From Leptospira sp. WS39.C2 (GTDB lineage: Bacteria > Spirochaetota > Leptospiria > Leptospirales > Leptospiraceae): DNA of 64,000 nt. The DNA is taken from assembly GCF_040833965.1 (NCBI RefSeq), contig NZ_CP162142.1, positions 2,951,001 through 3,015,000 on the forward strand, given 5' to 3'. The translations under genes and the position numbers were made by a program. A model generated the notes under the pieces. It was not told the DNA's origin. It searched no databases and saw only the letters and a list, made by a program, of their open reading frames with translations. Shown piece after piece: positions 44,331 to 54,161 of the stretch. Position 1 is the first letter of the stretch, and each line of letters opens with the position of its first letter.

Positions 44331-47300
44331 ATGAAACGGATCACTTTGTCTCTAGTTTTCATTTTTATATCATCTTGTTCCTTCCCTAATATTTCAAGAA
44401 GCCCTCTCGAATTTTTAACTTTTTTACGAATTTTTTCTGGAACTCAATTCACTGGCCAAAGTTTGGGTGGTGTTGTATCAGGACTTTTACCTGGTACCTC
44501 AGTTACCTTGACGAATGCGAATGATTCTATTACAATTTCTTTGGATGGGAACTTTGTATTTCCAACGAAACTTGCAACTGGTCAAAGTTATACTGTAAAT
44601 ATGACCACGAATGGTGTTGGTTTGACTTGCACCATTTCAAATGCTCAAGGAATCGCTCAAAATTCTTCCATAACAAATGTAAATGTTGTTTGTGGATTAG
44701 GACCTGGTTTTCATGAGGTGGGAGTGAATGTGTCAGGGCTTAGTGGACTGATATCGGTTCAGAATAATGCAATTGAAACTTTAAATATCTCTTCAAACGG
44801 ACTCACTAAGTTTTCAACTATCCAACCAACTAGTTCCAATTATGCGATTTCCATCACTTCATACCCAATAGGTACACTTTGTTCCTTTGATGATCCAACA
44901 TTGTCTTTCGGAACAATTGGCACAACAAATGTAACTGTTCTCATTACTTGTATACCAGGTTATATTGTAGGAGGAAATTTATTTACAACTACCAGTACAA
45001 ATTTAGGCACAAGTTTAATTAATCGAAAAACATACGTACGGACATTTGCCGGATCCTACCCAACTAATAATGGAGGTACGGGGCCAATTGCAGGGCCTGC
45101 AGTCGCAAGTGTCTCAAAAGAATTAGCACGTTTTAATTCGCCTAGTATGTTGGTTGCAGATCCAAATTTTATTTATGTTGCTGATTCATCAAATGCGGTA
45201 ATTCGAAAAATTGATAAAATAACTGGATTAACCACAGTATTCGCTGGAGGTAATAGTGGAGGAGGAATCACATGCCCTGGAACAGTTACTACCAATTGTT
45301 TAGATGGTGTGGGAACTGCTGCACAGTTTAATGGATTACTTGGCCTAACAACAAATGGAAACAACTTATTTGTGTTAGAAGCCAATGGTAATCGTATTCG
45401 AGTTGTCAACTTAGCAACAGCTGCTGTATCTACAATGGCAGGTTCTGGAAGTGTTGGTTCTGCGGACAATACATCTGGGATTCTCGCTTCTTTTTCTAAT
45501 CCATCTTGGATTACCTTTCATAATGGAATGTTTTACATTGTTGATCGAAACAATTGTACAATTAGGACTCTAAATCCAAGTACCACGGCAGTTTCAACAT
45601 TAGTTGGAGCGGCTGGTATTTGTGGATTTGCCAATAACCCTGTGGGAACAAGTGCCCGTTTTGTATCACCCATAGCAGTTGTTGGAATTGGTAATTATTT
45701 ATATGTATCAGATGTCGGTGTTGGTGGCGGTTATAAAATTCGTAGAATATCTTTGACAGCACCTAATGCAGTAGATACGATCGCTGGTGATGGCGTACAG
45801 GCATCAACTGATGGAATTGGTACGGGAGCACAATTTAATGACCCCCATGGCCTAACAACAGATGGCACAAACTTGTTCATCACGGAATGGCTTGGCCACC
45901 GAATACGGCATTTAAACTTAAGTACAAATCAGGTAACTACCTTAGTTGGGAGTATCCCTGGTTATGCAGATAATACAAGTGGGAATGGTCTATTTAATTT
46001 CCCAGGGTATATTGCAACAGATGGGCAAACCATTTACATAACTGATGGATGGAATCATTCGATCCGATTCTTAGAACCTGCAGAATTATTACGTTATTCC
46101 TTTGATGGAAATGCAGATGATTCAATTGGAACCAATCATGGAATCACAATGGGTTCACCTATTTTGACATCAGATGAAAATGGTCTGAATAGTGGTGCGT
46201 ATCGGTTTAATGGATCGCCAGATTACATTGTATCCTCTGGCCTTTTGACTCAAAACACTGATAACATAACATTTTCTGCATGGGTACACGCATCTGTTAA
46301 CGATGTTGATCAATTTATAATGTACAATGGTTCTGGTGGATCGAATGGATATGGACTTCTTGTTGATCCTACTGGAAGTTTACGAGTTGATTTAGGAGGA
46401 GTTACTTCAAGCCCACCTACTACATTAAAACTACCACTCAATCGATGGACACATGTTTGTGTTCGGCGATTATCAAATAATTGGCAAATATATATCAATG
46501 GAAAATCTGATGGTATCACATTTTCAACAAACCCAATTCAACCAACAATCGGAAGTACATTCAAGATTGGTGATTCAGGGAATACAAATCACTTCAAAGG
46601 TAAAATTTCGAATGTTCAATTTTTTAATGGTGCATTGGATGATGATTCTATTCAAAAATTAGCAATTCAAGTACCTACTGGTTTAATATCTTATTATCCT
46701 TTCAATGGAAACGGAAAGGATTATGGAAACTATTTCAATGATCTAACAAATAATGGTGCCGCGAGTACGACTGATCGAAATGGTTTTCCAAACTCAGCAT
46801 ATTATTTTAATGGGACTAACTTTTTTCAAAAAGCGAATCCAAATGGATTACCTATAGGTGGTAGCAGCCGTACTTTATGTGCTTGGTTCAAAACATCTAG
46901 TGCGATCGGTCAATATATCATAAGTTTTGGAACACCAATTAATTCAACGGGGAATGGACTTGTCATTGCACAACCAGAAGTAGGGATTTTTGGTTGGAAT
47001 AACGATGCAAAAGTGGCTCATGAAGGTTTTTTGAACCAATGGATCCATTTATGTGGAATCTACGATGGACTCACTCAAACTGCGCATGTTTATGAAAATG
47101 GAACATTAAGACACTCTGAATTAAAAGTTTGGACAACAGGTGTTAGTGGGAATTTAGATATCGGTAGATTGATTACCGCAACAGGATATTTTATTGGTGA
47201 TTTAGACGATGTTCGAATTTATGATAGGATTTTGTCGGTGGCTGAAATTCGTGCAATTTCTGGCCCTTATCCAACTCAAGTAAGTTCCTGGAACCAAACA

Positions 47301-48032
47301 CTTGCTAGCAGTAGTTTAAAGTTTTTTTTAGTCCCGGAAAGTTCTATCTTTAGTGCAGGTGGTTGTAGTGCCGGAACAAATTGTGTTTCCGTTTGGAATG
47401 ATCGTAGTGGTAATAATTTTCATGTAAGCCAAGCGACTGCGGCATCCCAACCGAATTTTAATCTAACAGGAATCGATGGATCTCCTGGGATTCGTTTTGT
47501 TGGTCCTAGTGCAACCTATCTATCAACATCTTGTTCCCCTCAATTGTTATCGGTATCCAATACAATTTTTGCAATGTATAAAGACTTGGATATGAACGGT
47601 AGTGATGGTATTTTCCAAAACGGTGCTAAACTTTTATATTTACCTGGTGGATTTACTAATGTCTTAAGTTTATTTGATCTACAATTGGGGAGTTATAAAC
47701 TAATCACTTCTCTAGATTACAATACAATGAATGGAGATACAACAATGTTAAGTCTCCATTATGATGGTACAAACGGAAATATTTATAAGTATGGAAACTT
47801 AGTAACATCAGTTCCTACAACAGGAACTTCATATAACTGTGCCCTTGGTGATTTAAGTATGGGTAGGTTTTTTTGGAACAGTGGTCTTTACCCAATGGAT
47901 GGCGATTATTTTGACGGTTTCATCGGAGACTTTATTTATTACGACCAAGTATTGAGTGCCAGTGATAGAGAAATGGTACAATGTTATCTCTCTAGCAAAT
48001 ACAATAAAATCGTAGGACATTCTTGCCCTTAA
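44331..48032 (+). CDS. giant NHL-repeat and LamG-like lipoprotein
   Basis: A 1233-aa lipoprotein. Signal MKRITLSLVFIFISSC, lipid Cys 16. Residues about 40-220: two Ig-like modules (GVVSGLLPGTSVTLTNAND). About 230-580: NHL-type propeller repeats (ARFNSPSMLVADPNFIYVAD, RIRVVNLATAAVSTMAGSG, IRHLNLSTNQVTTLVG). About 580-780 and 785-980: two LamG/concanavalin-like domains (YSFDGNADDSIG, RWTHVCVRRL; YYPFNGNGKDYGN, WIHLCGIYDG). The last 230 residues are a third, related lectin-like domain (WNDRSGNNFHVSQ). Likely displayed on the outer membrane. Confidence 0.85.
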   Translation: MKRITLSLVFIFISSCSFPNISRSPLEFLTFLRIFSGTQFTGQSLGGVVSGLLPGTSVTLTNANDSITISLDGNFVFPTKLATGQSYTVNMTTNGVGLTCTISNAQGIAQNSSITNVNVVCGLGPGFHEVGVNVSGLSGLISVQNNAIETLNISSNGLTKFSTIQPTSSNYAISITSYPIGTLCSFDDPTLSFGTIGTTNVTVLITCIPGYIVGGNLFTTTSTNLGTSLINRKTYVRTFAGSYPTNNGGTGPIAGPAVASVSKELARFNSPSMLVADPNFIYVADSSNAVIRKIDKITGLTTVFAGGNSGGGITCPGTVTTNCLDGVGTAAQFNGLLGLTTNGNNLFVLEANGNRIRVVNLATAAVSTMAGSGSVGSADNTSGILASFSNPSWITFHNGMFYIVDRNNCTIRTLNPSTTAVSTLVGAAGICGFANNPVGTSARFVSPIAVVGIGNYLYVSDVGVGGGYKIRRISLTAPNAVDTIAGDGVQASTDGIGTGAQFNDPHGLTTDGTNLFITEWLGHRIRHLNLSTNQVTTLVGSIPGYADNTSGNGLFNFPGYIATDGQTIYITDGWNHSIRFLEPAELLRYSFDGNADDSIGTNHGITMGSPILTSDENGLNSGAYRFNGSPDYIVSSGLLTQNTDNITFSAWVHASVNDVDQFIMYNGSGGSNGYGLLVDPTGSLRVDLGGVTSSPPTTLKLPLNRWTHVCVRRLSNNWQIYINGKSDGITFSTNPIQPTIGSTFKIGDSGNTNHFKGKISNVQFFNGALDDDSIQKLAIQVPTGLISYYPFNGNGKDYGNYFNDLTNNGAASTTDRNGFPNSAYYFNGTNFFQKANPNGLPIGGSSRTLCAWFKTSSAIGQYIISFGTPINSTGNGLVIAQPEVGIFGWNNDAKVAHEGFLNQWIHLCGIYDGLTQTAHVYENGTLRHSELKVWTTGVSGNLDIGRLITATGYFIGDLDDVRIYDRILSVAEIRAISGPYPTQVSSWNQTLASSSLKFFLVPESSIFSAGGCSAGTNCVSVWNDRSGNNFHVSQATAASQPNFNLTGIDGSPGIRFVGPSATYLSTSCSPQLLSVSNTIFAMYKDLDMNGSDGIFQNGAKLLYLPGGFTNVLSLFDLQLGSYKLITSLDYNTMNGDTTMLSLHYDGTNGNIYKYGNLVTSVPTTGTSYNCALGDLSMGRFFWNSGLYPMDGDYFDGFIGDFIYYDQVLSASDREMVQCYLSSKYNKIVGHSCP

Positions 48033-48850
48033 ACCAACATGTTTCAAAATTAGATTCAACTTCCAAACCAATTCCTTCGGATAAGGGAAAACTCTTGGTT
48101 TCATATTTTCAAAATGTATTTTGTTCCCCAATCAGGAAAAAAAAAGGAAGTTTAGAATCATTATTACTCGGTCTAGGAGGCAGTTCTTGAAATATTACAA
48201 CAGGAATAGAATATATAACAAGCGCATCATTACCAAACGGAAGTTATACGATTAAAGCCAGAAGTTGTGATCAATCTGGCAATGTTTCCATAAATACCAA
48301 TAGTTCGATTTCAGGAAATGGTTCTCCAATTGTTATTTCAGGATTAACTAATGGTTCGACATATTATTTTAAATTATCAGCAATACATGCAGGTGGTGAA
48401 AGTACACTTAGTTTGGAAGTCTCACGAGCACCAGTAAGTTTACCATTGGTTAATTATTGTGTATTACAATTCCCTATCAACTTTAGTGTTAATGCGAATG
48501 CCACTACTCAATTAATTTTTGGTCAAATATACCATGACTCTGTCACTCCTGATACTGGAAGTGATGCTAGAGTATTTGCAAGTCTCGGTTACGGGCCAGC
48601 AAATACCAATCCTATCACACATCCAAATGATTGGATATTTACTCCGACAACATACAATACTTCCTATGGAAATAATGATGAATATATGGCAACAGTTACT
48701 GCTCCCTCGATTCCAGGAACATATCGTTTCGTTTATAGATTTTCGATCAATGGAATTGCATCAAAAACATACTGCGATTCTGATGGAAATGGATCGAATC
48801 CAGGATTGTCTTTTGGTGATGATAAGATGGGAACGATGAGAGGGAATTAA
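48032..48850 (+). pseudogene. decayed lipoprotein gene with FN3-like domain
   Basis: One frame from about 48032 to the stop at 48850 reads through a lipobox-like start (LLVSYFQNVFC), a Ser/Leu/Gly stretch and a fibronectin-III-like domain (NGSYTIKARSC, GLTNGSTYYFKLSAIHAGGEST). A C-terminal domain follows (IFGQIYHDSVTP, GYGPANTNP, NNDEYMATVTAPSIPGTYRFVYRFS, YCDSDGNGSNPGLSF). An in-frame TGA at 48188-48190 interrupts it, and there is no good start codon upstream. A run of nine A (about 48136-48144) lies before the stop. Only 145 residues after the TGA have a possible TTG start. Confidence 0.65.
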
Positions 48851-48916
48851 TTTGGAAATCAGCTAGATTTGAAAAATTAATTATCTGTGGAAGTAAGTGA
48901 TAAGTATCTTGTGTCT

Positions 48917-48964
48917 AAAAAAAGTTTTAACAGCTACTTAGGTATTAAACAATACCCAAGTAGC
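48917..48964 (-). terminator. rho-independent terminator of the RRM protein gene
   Basis: On the minus strand GCTACTTGGGTATTG pairs with TAATACCTAAGTAGC, followed by TGTTAAAACTTTTTTT. It lies 14 bases after the RRM stop codon. Confidence 0.8.
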
Positions 48965-48978
48965 ATATAAATGGATTT

Positions 48979-49242
48979 TTAGTTCCAGTTATTAGTTTTT
49001 GGTTTTGCAATGTTCACTTTCATTTCACGGTTTAAAATATTTTTTCCGTTTAAATCGCTGATAGCTTTGTCAGCTTCATTGCGGTCTTTCATTTCGATAA
49101 AACCGAAACCTTTTGATCCGCCAGTGTACTGGTCAGTGATGATTTTTGCAGAAGAAACGGAACCATGAACTGAAAAAAGTTCGTTAAGTTTTGCTTCGGT
49201 CATTTCGTAAGAGAGGTTACCTACATAGATATTTGTTGACAT
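48979..49242 (-). CDS. single RRM RNA-binding protein
   Basis: An 87-aa RNA recognition motif protein of the bacterial Rbp type. RNP2 is IYVGNLSYEM (residues 5-14) and RNP1 is KGFGFIEM (about 44-51), both complete with their aromatic residues. A short polar tail (KPKTNNWN) follows. Ribosome binding site AAAGGA. Such genes are often abundant and cold- or stress-responsive; the long leader region upstream would fit that, but no structure proves it. Confidence 0.94.
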   Translation of the reverse strand: MSTNIYVGNLSYEMTEAKLNELFSVHGSVSSAKIITDQYTGGSKGFGFIEMKDRNEADKAISDLNGKNILNREMKVNIAKPKTNNWN

Positions 49243-49736
49243 GTGATGTCCTTTAAAGTTTTATTTGACTCGGAAATTTTAGTGGATTAGAAACAACTTT
49301 CCAGAAAGGAAATCAGGTAAAAACAACAACGAAAATGCAGGGGAAAACTTCAGAAAAGCGATCAGAGTGCAAGAAAGTGAGGAATACTTAGTAGTTAAAA
49401 AAACGATAATATTTTGAATCTTTTACCAATATGTATTCCAAACGAATAAATAGCAAACTATTTAATTAAAATTTTCATTTAACAAATGTTTTTTGTCGGT
49501 TTGAAAAGAGGACCCAAAGTTACGAAAAACACAATTCGTTAGAAAATTTACAAATTCAGGAAACAATGTAGTACAAATTTGAAGGTTTTACGGCAATCAT
49601 AAGTCTCGACTTCAAGTTTATTCAGCCTTTTGAAATCATTTTTTTGACAATTTTCACAAAATCATAGAGGATACTGCAATTGGGAGAATAGAAACTGCTT
49701 TTCTAAATTTAATATTAACTTATCATTTTGATTCTC
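49243..49736. other. 494-base AT-rich intergenic region
   Basis: No gene or strong hairpin seen. It must contain the divergent promoters of the RRM gene and the protease gene. Confidence 0.6.
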
Positions 49737-51272
49737 ATGAAGACAAAAATCCTCTCCTGGTTCCTTTTCATTTTATGTATCATTTCTATAACGGAAACAA
49801 TACCAAAAACGAATATGAATGTTTCCGCACGAAATGAGGAAAAAGATGGATTACTCGCATCACAAGAAACAACGATACAGGTGTTAGGTGAGTCAAAAAT
49901 CATACGAGTATTGTACAAACCAGAAGGGAAAAAAAGTCAATTTGCCAAATTGATTCTCGAAACCGCAAGCTCCTACATTCCCAAATTATCTGAGTATTTA
50001 GAAGCGGCTCCGAGAGCAAAGATTCTGACCATCAAAGATATAACAGATGGAAGCATAGCAAGAAATGAAGGTTCTATTGCCTATGTTCCGTTTGCTTACC
50101 CTGATCCTGAACTTCCCATCCCTGCCCCACTTTTGTATCATGAAATAGGACATTGGTGGTTTGGGCAAGATCCAAGATGGGTTTCTGAAGGTGTGAGTAG
50201 TTTTTTACCAGTTGCTATGGAAAAAAGTGGATACCTTTCGATTGGAAATTTGGAAATCAATAAAGTGAAGTATTGGTGGGGGTTTAGACAACCGCTTTCA
50301 ACTATAGATCTTCCATTAGGTGACATCACCAACTTAGAAAATATTCCTGCCAATGATTTTTCCATCTACTATGAAAAATCATTTAAGATCCAATATCTAA
50401 TTTATTTGGAGTTAGGTAGTGAAAAATATCGAAAATTTTTGATCTCTCTTATGGATCCAAAACAGGAATCGTGGCATGATTATTTCATTGCTCCATCAAA
50501 GACGATGTATGACGAAAAAACAAAAGGGGTCATCTCACTCTTACGAAAACAAAAAGAGATGGATTGGGACCAATTCTTGTCAGGATGGGTACAACGCAAA
50601 GGTTACCAAAAGAAAACAAAGACCCTACTGCAAGACCAAGATGGGGATTCTATTGTTGACTATGAAGAAATTGTAAATCATACTAGTACTACTGAATGGG
50701 ATAGTGACAAGGATGGATTAGGTGATTTTGCAGAAACAATTTTAGGAACGAATCCAAATGAACCAAACCGAAAAGAAATCTTTCAAAATAAAATCCAAAA
50801 CACGGGTATCATCCTCGACGGTATGGCCGACGATTGGGAATTTATAGATGCAATCAGTCTTACTCAACCAAAACTTCCCAACCAAAAAATTCCGATAACC
50901 GAGTTTCGATACAAACAGATAGGCAATTTACTTTATGGAATGGTGCGCTCCGACAGACCCTTCAACGAAATTTATCCAAAAGAAAAAGATCTTTATTTTT
51001 TTATGGCAGACAATTCCAAACAAAAAGAACGAGTCGGGTTTGGATTTAAAATGCATCCGAACGATGTGTACGGTTGGGAATACGAAAGGACCAAAGGAAA
51101 CAAACGGTATGTATGGGGAAAGGTAGCCCATGTATTCGAATTCCAAATTGATATTGGTGACCATCCTGATCCAGAACTAATCCTTGTACCTCTCATCAAT
51201 GGTCCCAAGGGACCTTCTCTTGGCCATTGGGACTATGGAAAACCAATTGTGATCCCACTAAAACAACCATAA
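49737..51272 (+). CDS. secreted gluzincin-type metalloprotease with calcium repeats
   Basis: A 511-aa exported protein. Signal helix MKTKILSWFLFILCIISITET. Peptidase MA-like zinc site HEIGH (H135, E136, H139) with third ligand E151 in PRWVSEGVSSF, closer than in M1 aminopeptidases. Residues about 295-340 hold aspartate-rich calcium loops (DQDGDSIVDYEE, DSDKDGLGDFAE), as in thrombospondin type 3 repeats. The last 165 residues (GMADDWEFIDAISLTQ...) look like a CBM9-type beta-sandwich. A TTG three codons upstream is a possible alternative start. Confidence 0.75.
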   Translation: MKTKILSWFLFILCIISITETIPKTNMNVSARNEEKDGLLASQETTIQVLGESKIIRVLYKPEGKKSQFAKLILETASSYIPKLSEYLEAAPRAKILTIKDITDGSIARNEGSIAYVPFAYPDPELPIPAPLLYHEIGHWWFGQDPRWVSEGVSSFLPVAMEKSGYLSIGNLEINKVKYWWGFRQPLSTIDLPLGDITNLENIPANDFSIYYEKSFKIQYLIYLELGSEKYRKFLISLMDPKQESWHDYFIAPSKTMYDEKTKGVISLLRKQKEMDWDQFLSGWVQRKGYQKKTKTLLQDQDGDSIVDYEEIVNHTSTTEWDSDKDGLGDFAETILGTNPNEPNRKEIFQNKIQNTGIILDGMADDWEFIDAISLTQPKLPNQKIPITEFRYKQIGNLLYGMVRSDRPFNEIYPKEKDLYFFMADNSKQKERVGFGFKMHPNDVYGWEYERTKGNKRYVWGKVAHVFEFQIDIGDHPDPELILVPLINGPKGPSLGHWDYGKPIVIPLKQP

Positions 51273-51437
51273 ATCCTTTCTGATTTATCCAATCTAGATC
51301 CAAATCCTCTTTTCTGGGTCTAGTTTTGGCATCCAGATTCAGAAAATAAGCGGAATCCTAATGGTTATCATCTGACAACCCCAACCTATCGAGGAAAAAC
51401 GATCTAAATTCACTCTGATTAAACACAAATTTATTGT

Positions 51438-51487
51438 TTGACTTATTTTTGACTTACTCTATTTATATCGAACGTGCGTTATATATA
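51438..51487 (+). promoter_or_regulatory. promoter and overlapping palindrome upstream of the alkane hydroxylase
   Basis: Possible promoter: TTGACT at 51438-51443 and TTTATA at 51462-51467, 18 bases apart. Over the second box and the expected transcript start lies a 24-base imperfect palindrome (51464-51487): TATAT, two mismatched bases, AACG-TG-CGTT, two mismatched bases, ATATA. That is where a repressor such as the nearby TetR protein would bind. Inferred. Confidence 0.45.
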
Positions 51488-51551
51488 ATTGGTCGGGCCT
51501 CAGTCCAAACCAATCATAGAACCGATCGCAACGGAAATGAAGGAGTGGGAT

Positions 51552-53801
51552 ATGTTCCTTACAGATCAAATCGGCAGCGGAAAAACAAAAAAGTCAGATA
51601 CGAATGACACGGGTATAAAAACCAACCTGGTGAAAATCAACGGTGTGACCATTTCCATCCGACCCAAGGAAAACATCCTGAGTGCAGCTTTACGGCAAGG
51701 GATCGATTTTCCCCATAGTTGCCGAGTGGGAGGTTGTGCCACTTGCAAATGCAAACTTGTGGATGGAAGGGTAAAGGAACTCACAGAAACAGGGTATTTA
51801 TTATCAGATGAAGAATTGGACAATGGATACATCCTTGCCTGCCAAAGCATCCCACAAACAGATGTTAGCATCGAAGTTCAAAATAAAAAAACGATATCCG
51901 GTACAGTATTACATCAAAAGGTTCTCACAGAAGAAATCTGTGAAATTATTATCCAATTGGATTCATCACTCCATTTCCTAGCTGGCCAATATGTATCTCT
52001 ATCCATTGAAGGGATGGATGCCGAAAGGAATTATTCCATTGCAAACGCACCAAATAAAAAAGGAATTGTATCTTTCATCGTACGTAAAGTACCCAATGGA
52101 AAATTATCAAATTATATTTATCACCAAAACTTGGTTGGTAAAAAAGCCAAAATCAAAGGTGTATTTGGAAATTTTTTTCTCAGAGAAAATAAAAATCCAA
52201 TCCTTATGGTCGCTGGAGGAAGTGGACTTGCTCCCATCCTTGCCATTCTAGAACAAGGAATCCTAAATCACACCAAACGGCCGCTCACTTTACTTTTCGG
52301 TGCACGAAAAAAGGAAGATTTATACAAAACAAATGAAATCCAAAAAATGCATAAAATTTGGAATGGTAAATTTACATTTATACCAATACTTTCAGAAGAA
52401 CCTAAAAATAGTTCTTGGAAAGGAAAAAGAGGACTTGTCACATCATTCATCAAAGACCACCTAACAAAATCGACTGAAGCTTATTTATGTGGACCTCCTC
52501 CGATGGTGGACATCGCTACAAAAGAATTACTCCAATTTGGAATTCAAAAACAATCTATTTTTGCTGACCGATTCACAACTATCGATCATAATCTCAGTTT
52601 GCACATAAATGATAATAATTCCAGAAACAAAGCAGGGGTTTTTGACTATCTAAAATTCTTTTTATTCCATGTTGTTGGTCTCACATCTGTTGTGAGTTTA
52701 CTGATGGGAGGTATTTATACAACAATTGGATTTTTTTCCCTTCTCTTCTTTTATATCGTAGGAGATGAAATTTCAGGGGATGACAAAAGTACTCCGAGTT
52801 ATACAAAACCAGAAATTTTGACATTACAACTTTGGATGGCATTACCAATACTAATGATTATCTTTTTTTGTTCTGTTTGGACGGTGAGTGCCATTGATAC
52901 GTTTGGCTTTGGATCTAGGCTCACCCAAATCTTTGGTTATGATTTTAATTTCGCCAAAGAAAACACATCTATCTTAGTTCATGGATACGCAGTGGCCTTA
53001 ACTGGTCTTATGATTGGACTTGTGGGAACAATTACTGCGCATGAATTGACACATCGCACTTGGGATCCAATTTCCATGTTCATCGGAAGATGGTTACTTG
53101 CCTTTAGTTTTGATACTATATTCTCCATTGAACACGTGTATGGTCACCATCGTTATGTTTCAACTACGGAAGACCCGGCCACAGCACCTCGTGGTAGAAA
53201 TGTGTATTTTCATATACTTGCATCTACCATCAAAGGCAATATCAGTGCTTGGAAAATTGAAACCAAACGTTTAAAAAGAAAAAATGTATCCAATTTCTCT
53301 TACCAAAATGCTTTTTTACGTGGTCATTTGATGAGTGTTAGTTTAGTCATATTGGCTTATCTCATAGGTGGAATGACGGGGATGTTCTTTTTTATCGCAG
53401 CTGGTTTGTTTGGAAAAACCCTGCTCGAGATTGTAAATTATATGGAACATTATGGAATGGTTCGTTTGCCAGATGAACCAGTCCAACCAAGACATTCCTG
53501 GAACACCAACAAACGAATCAGTTCTTGGACGATGTTTAACTTAACTCGACATTCACACCACCACGCTGAGGGTGAAGTACCTTACCAAAACCTAAGACCT
53601 TATCCTAATGCCCCAATGATGATCAGTGGGTATTTGACAACAATTGTGATTGCTCTTATCCCTCCTCTTTGGCATTACCTAATGATTCCCAAAGTTTTGG
53701 AATGGGATAAAAAATTTGCAAGCCCTGAAGAATTGGAACTTGTGAAAATTGCCAATGAAAAAAGCGGAATTACAAGCTTAATTGCATCTAACAATGATTA
53801 A
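51552..53801 (+). CDS. ferredoxin, ferredoxin reductase and AlkB alkane monooxygenase in one chain
   Basis: A 749-aa fusion. Residues 20-100: plant-type [2Fe-2S] ferredoxin with C57, C62, C65 and C97. About 110-350: FAD/NAD(P)H reductase (RNYSIANAP, MVAGGSGLAPILAIL, YLCGPPPMVD). About 370-740: membrane di-iron hydroxylase with histidine motifs HELTHR (about 497), EHVYGHHRY (about 527), NYMEHYG (about 629) and LTRHSHHHA (about 663; AlkB normally has LQRHSDHHA). It would take electrons from NAD(P)H and hydroxylate a terminal methyl group without separate rubredoxin. The frame runs up to 51489, but ATG 51552 has AAGGAG six bases upstream. Confidence 0.92.
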   Translation: MFLTDQIGSGKTKKSDTNDTGIKTNLVKINGVTISIRPKENILSAALRQGIDFPHSCRVGGCATCKCKLVDGRVKELTETGYLLSDEELDNGYILACQSIPQTDVSIEVQNKKTISGTVLHQKVLTEEICEIIIQLDSSLHFLAGQYVSLSIEGMDAERNYSIANAPNKKGIVSFIVRKVPNGKLSNYIYHQNLVGKKAKIKGVFGNFFLRENKNPILMVAGGSGLAPILAILEQGILNHTKRPLTLLFGARKKEDLYKTNEIQKMHKIWNGKFTFIPILSEEPKNSSWKGKRGLVTSFIKDHLTKSTEAYLCGPPPMVDIATKELLQFGIQKQSIFADRFTTIDHNLSLHINDNNSRNKAGVFDYLKFFLFHVVGLTSVVSLLMGGIYTTIGFFSLLFFYIVGDEISGDDKSTPSYTKPEILTLQLWMALPILMIIFFCSVWTVSAIDTFGFGSRLTQIFGYDFNFAKENTSILVHGYAVALTGLMIGLVGTITAHELTHRTWDPISMFIGRWLLAFSFDTIFSIEHVYGHHRYVSTTEDPATAPRGRNVYFHILASTIKGNISAWKIETKRLKRKNVSNFSYQNAFLRGHLMSVSLVILAYLIGGMTGMFFFIAAGLFGKTLLEIVNYMEHYGMVRLPDEPVQPRHSWNTNKRISSWTMFNLTRHSHHHAEGEVPYQNLRPYPNAPMMISGYLTTIVIALIPPLWHYLMIPKVLEWDKKFASPEELELVKIANEKSGITSLIASNND

Positions 53802-54161
53802 TTATTTTTTTGGTTTTCTGAATTGGTTTTGAATGCCACTGGAGACCTGATGTAAACCTGGGACTTGGGTATACAAGAAGACCAAACTTGGAATTTTACA
53901 GAAATAGTTAAACTAGTTACTTCTTCTGAAAATCCTAACCAAAGTTACGATGGCAATGAGCATTATATTTGTATCGGAGTTACAACTTTTCTATAGTTAA
54001 GAAAAAGATAATAAAATCAATTGTAAAACTCCAACAAACGCACCTAATACGGCATTAATGGAAAGAAAAAACAATTCATCTTCTTAAAAAGCAGATCGCA
54101 AATTGGATTCAAACTCTTTTTGCGGAAAGTTCATTCATTTTAATAAGTAATTAAATATAAC
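53802..54161. other. 360-base region with possible gene remnants
   Basis: No intact gene. On the minus strand 53997-54083 reads EDELFFLSINAVLGAFVGVL and eight more residues before a stop, resembling the last helix of DUF445 proteins, but the frame is closed upstream. On the plus strand, a frame of about 43 codons ending near 53995 (SSENPNQSYDGNEHYICIG) looks protein-like. Both may be decayed remnants. Confidence 0.35.
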
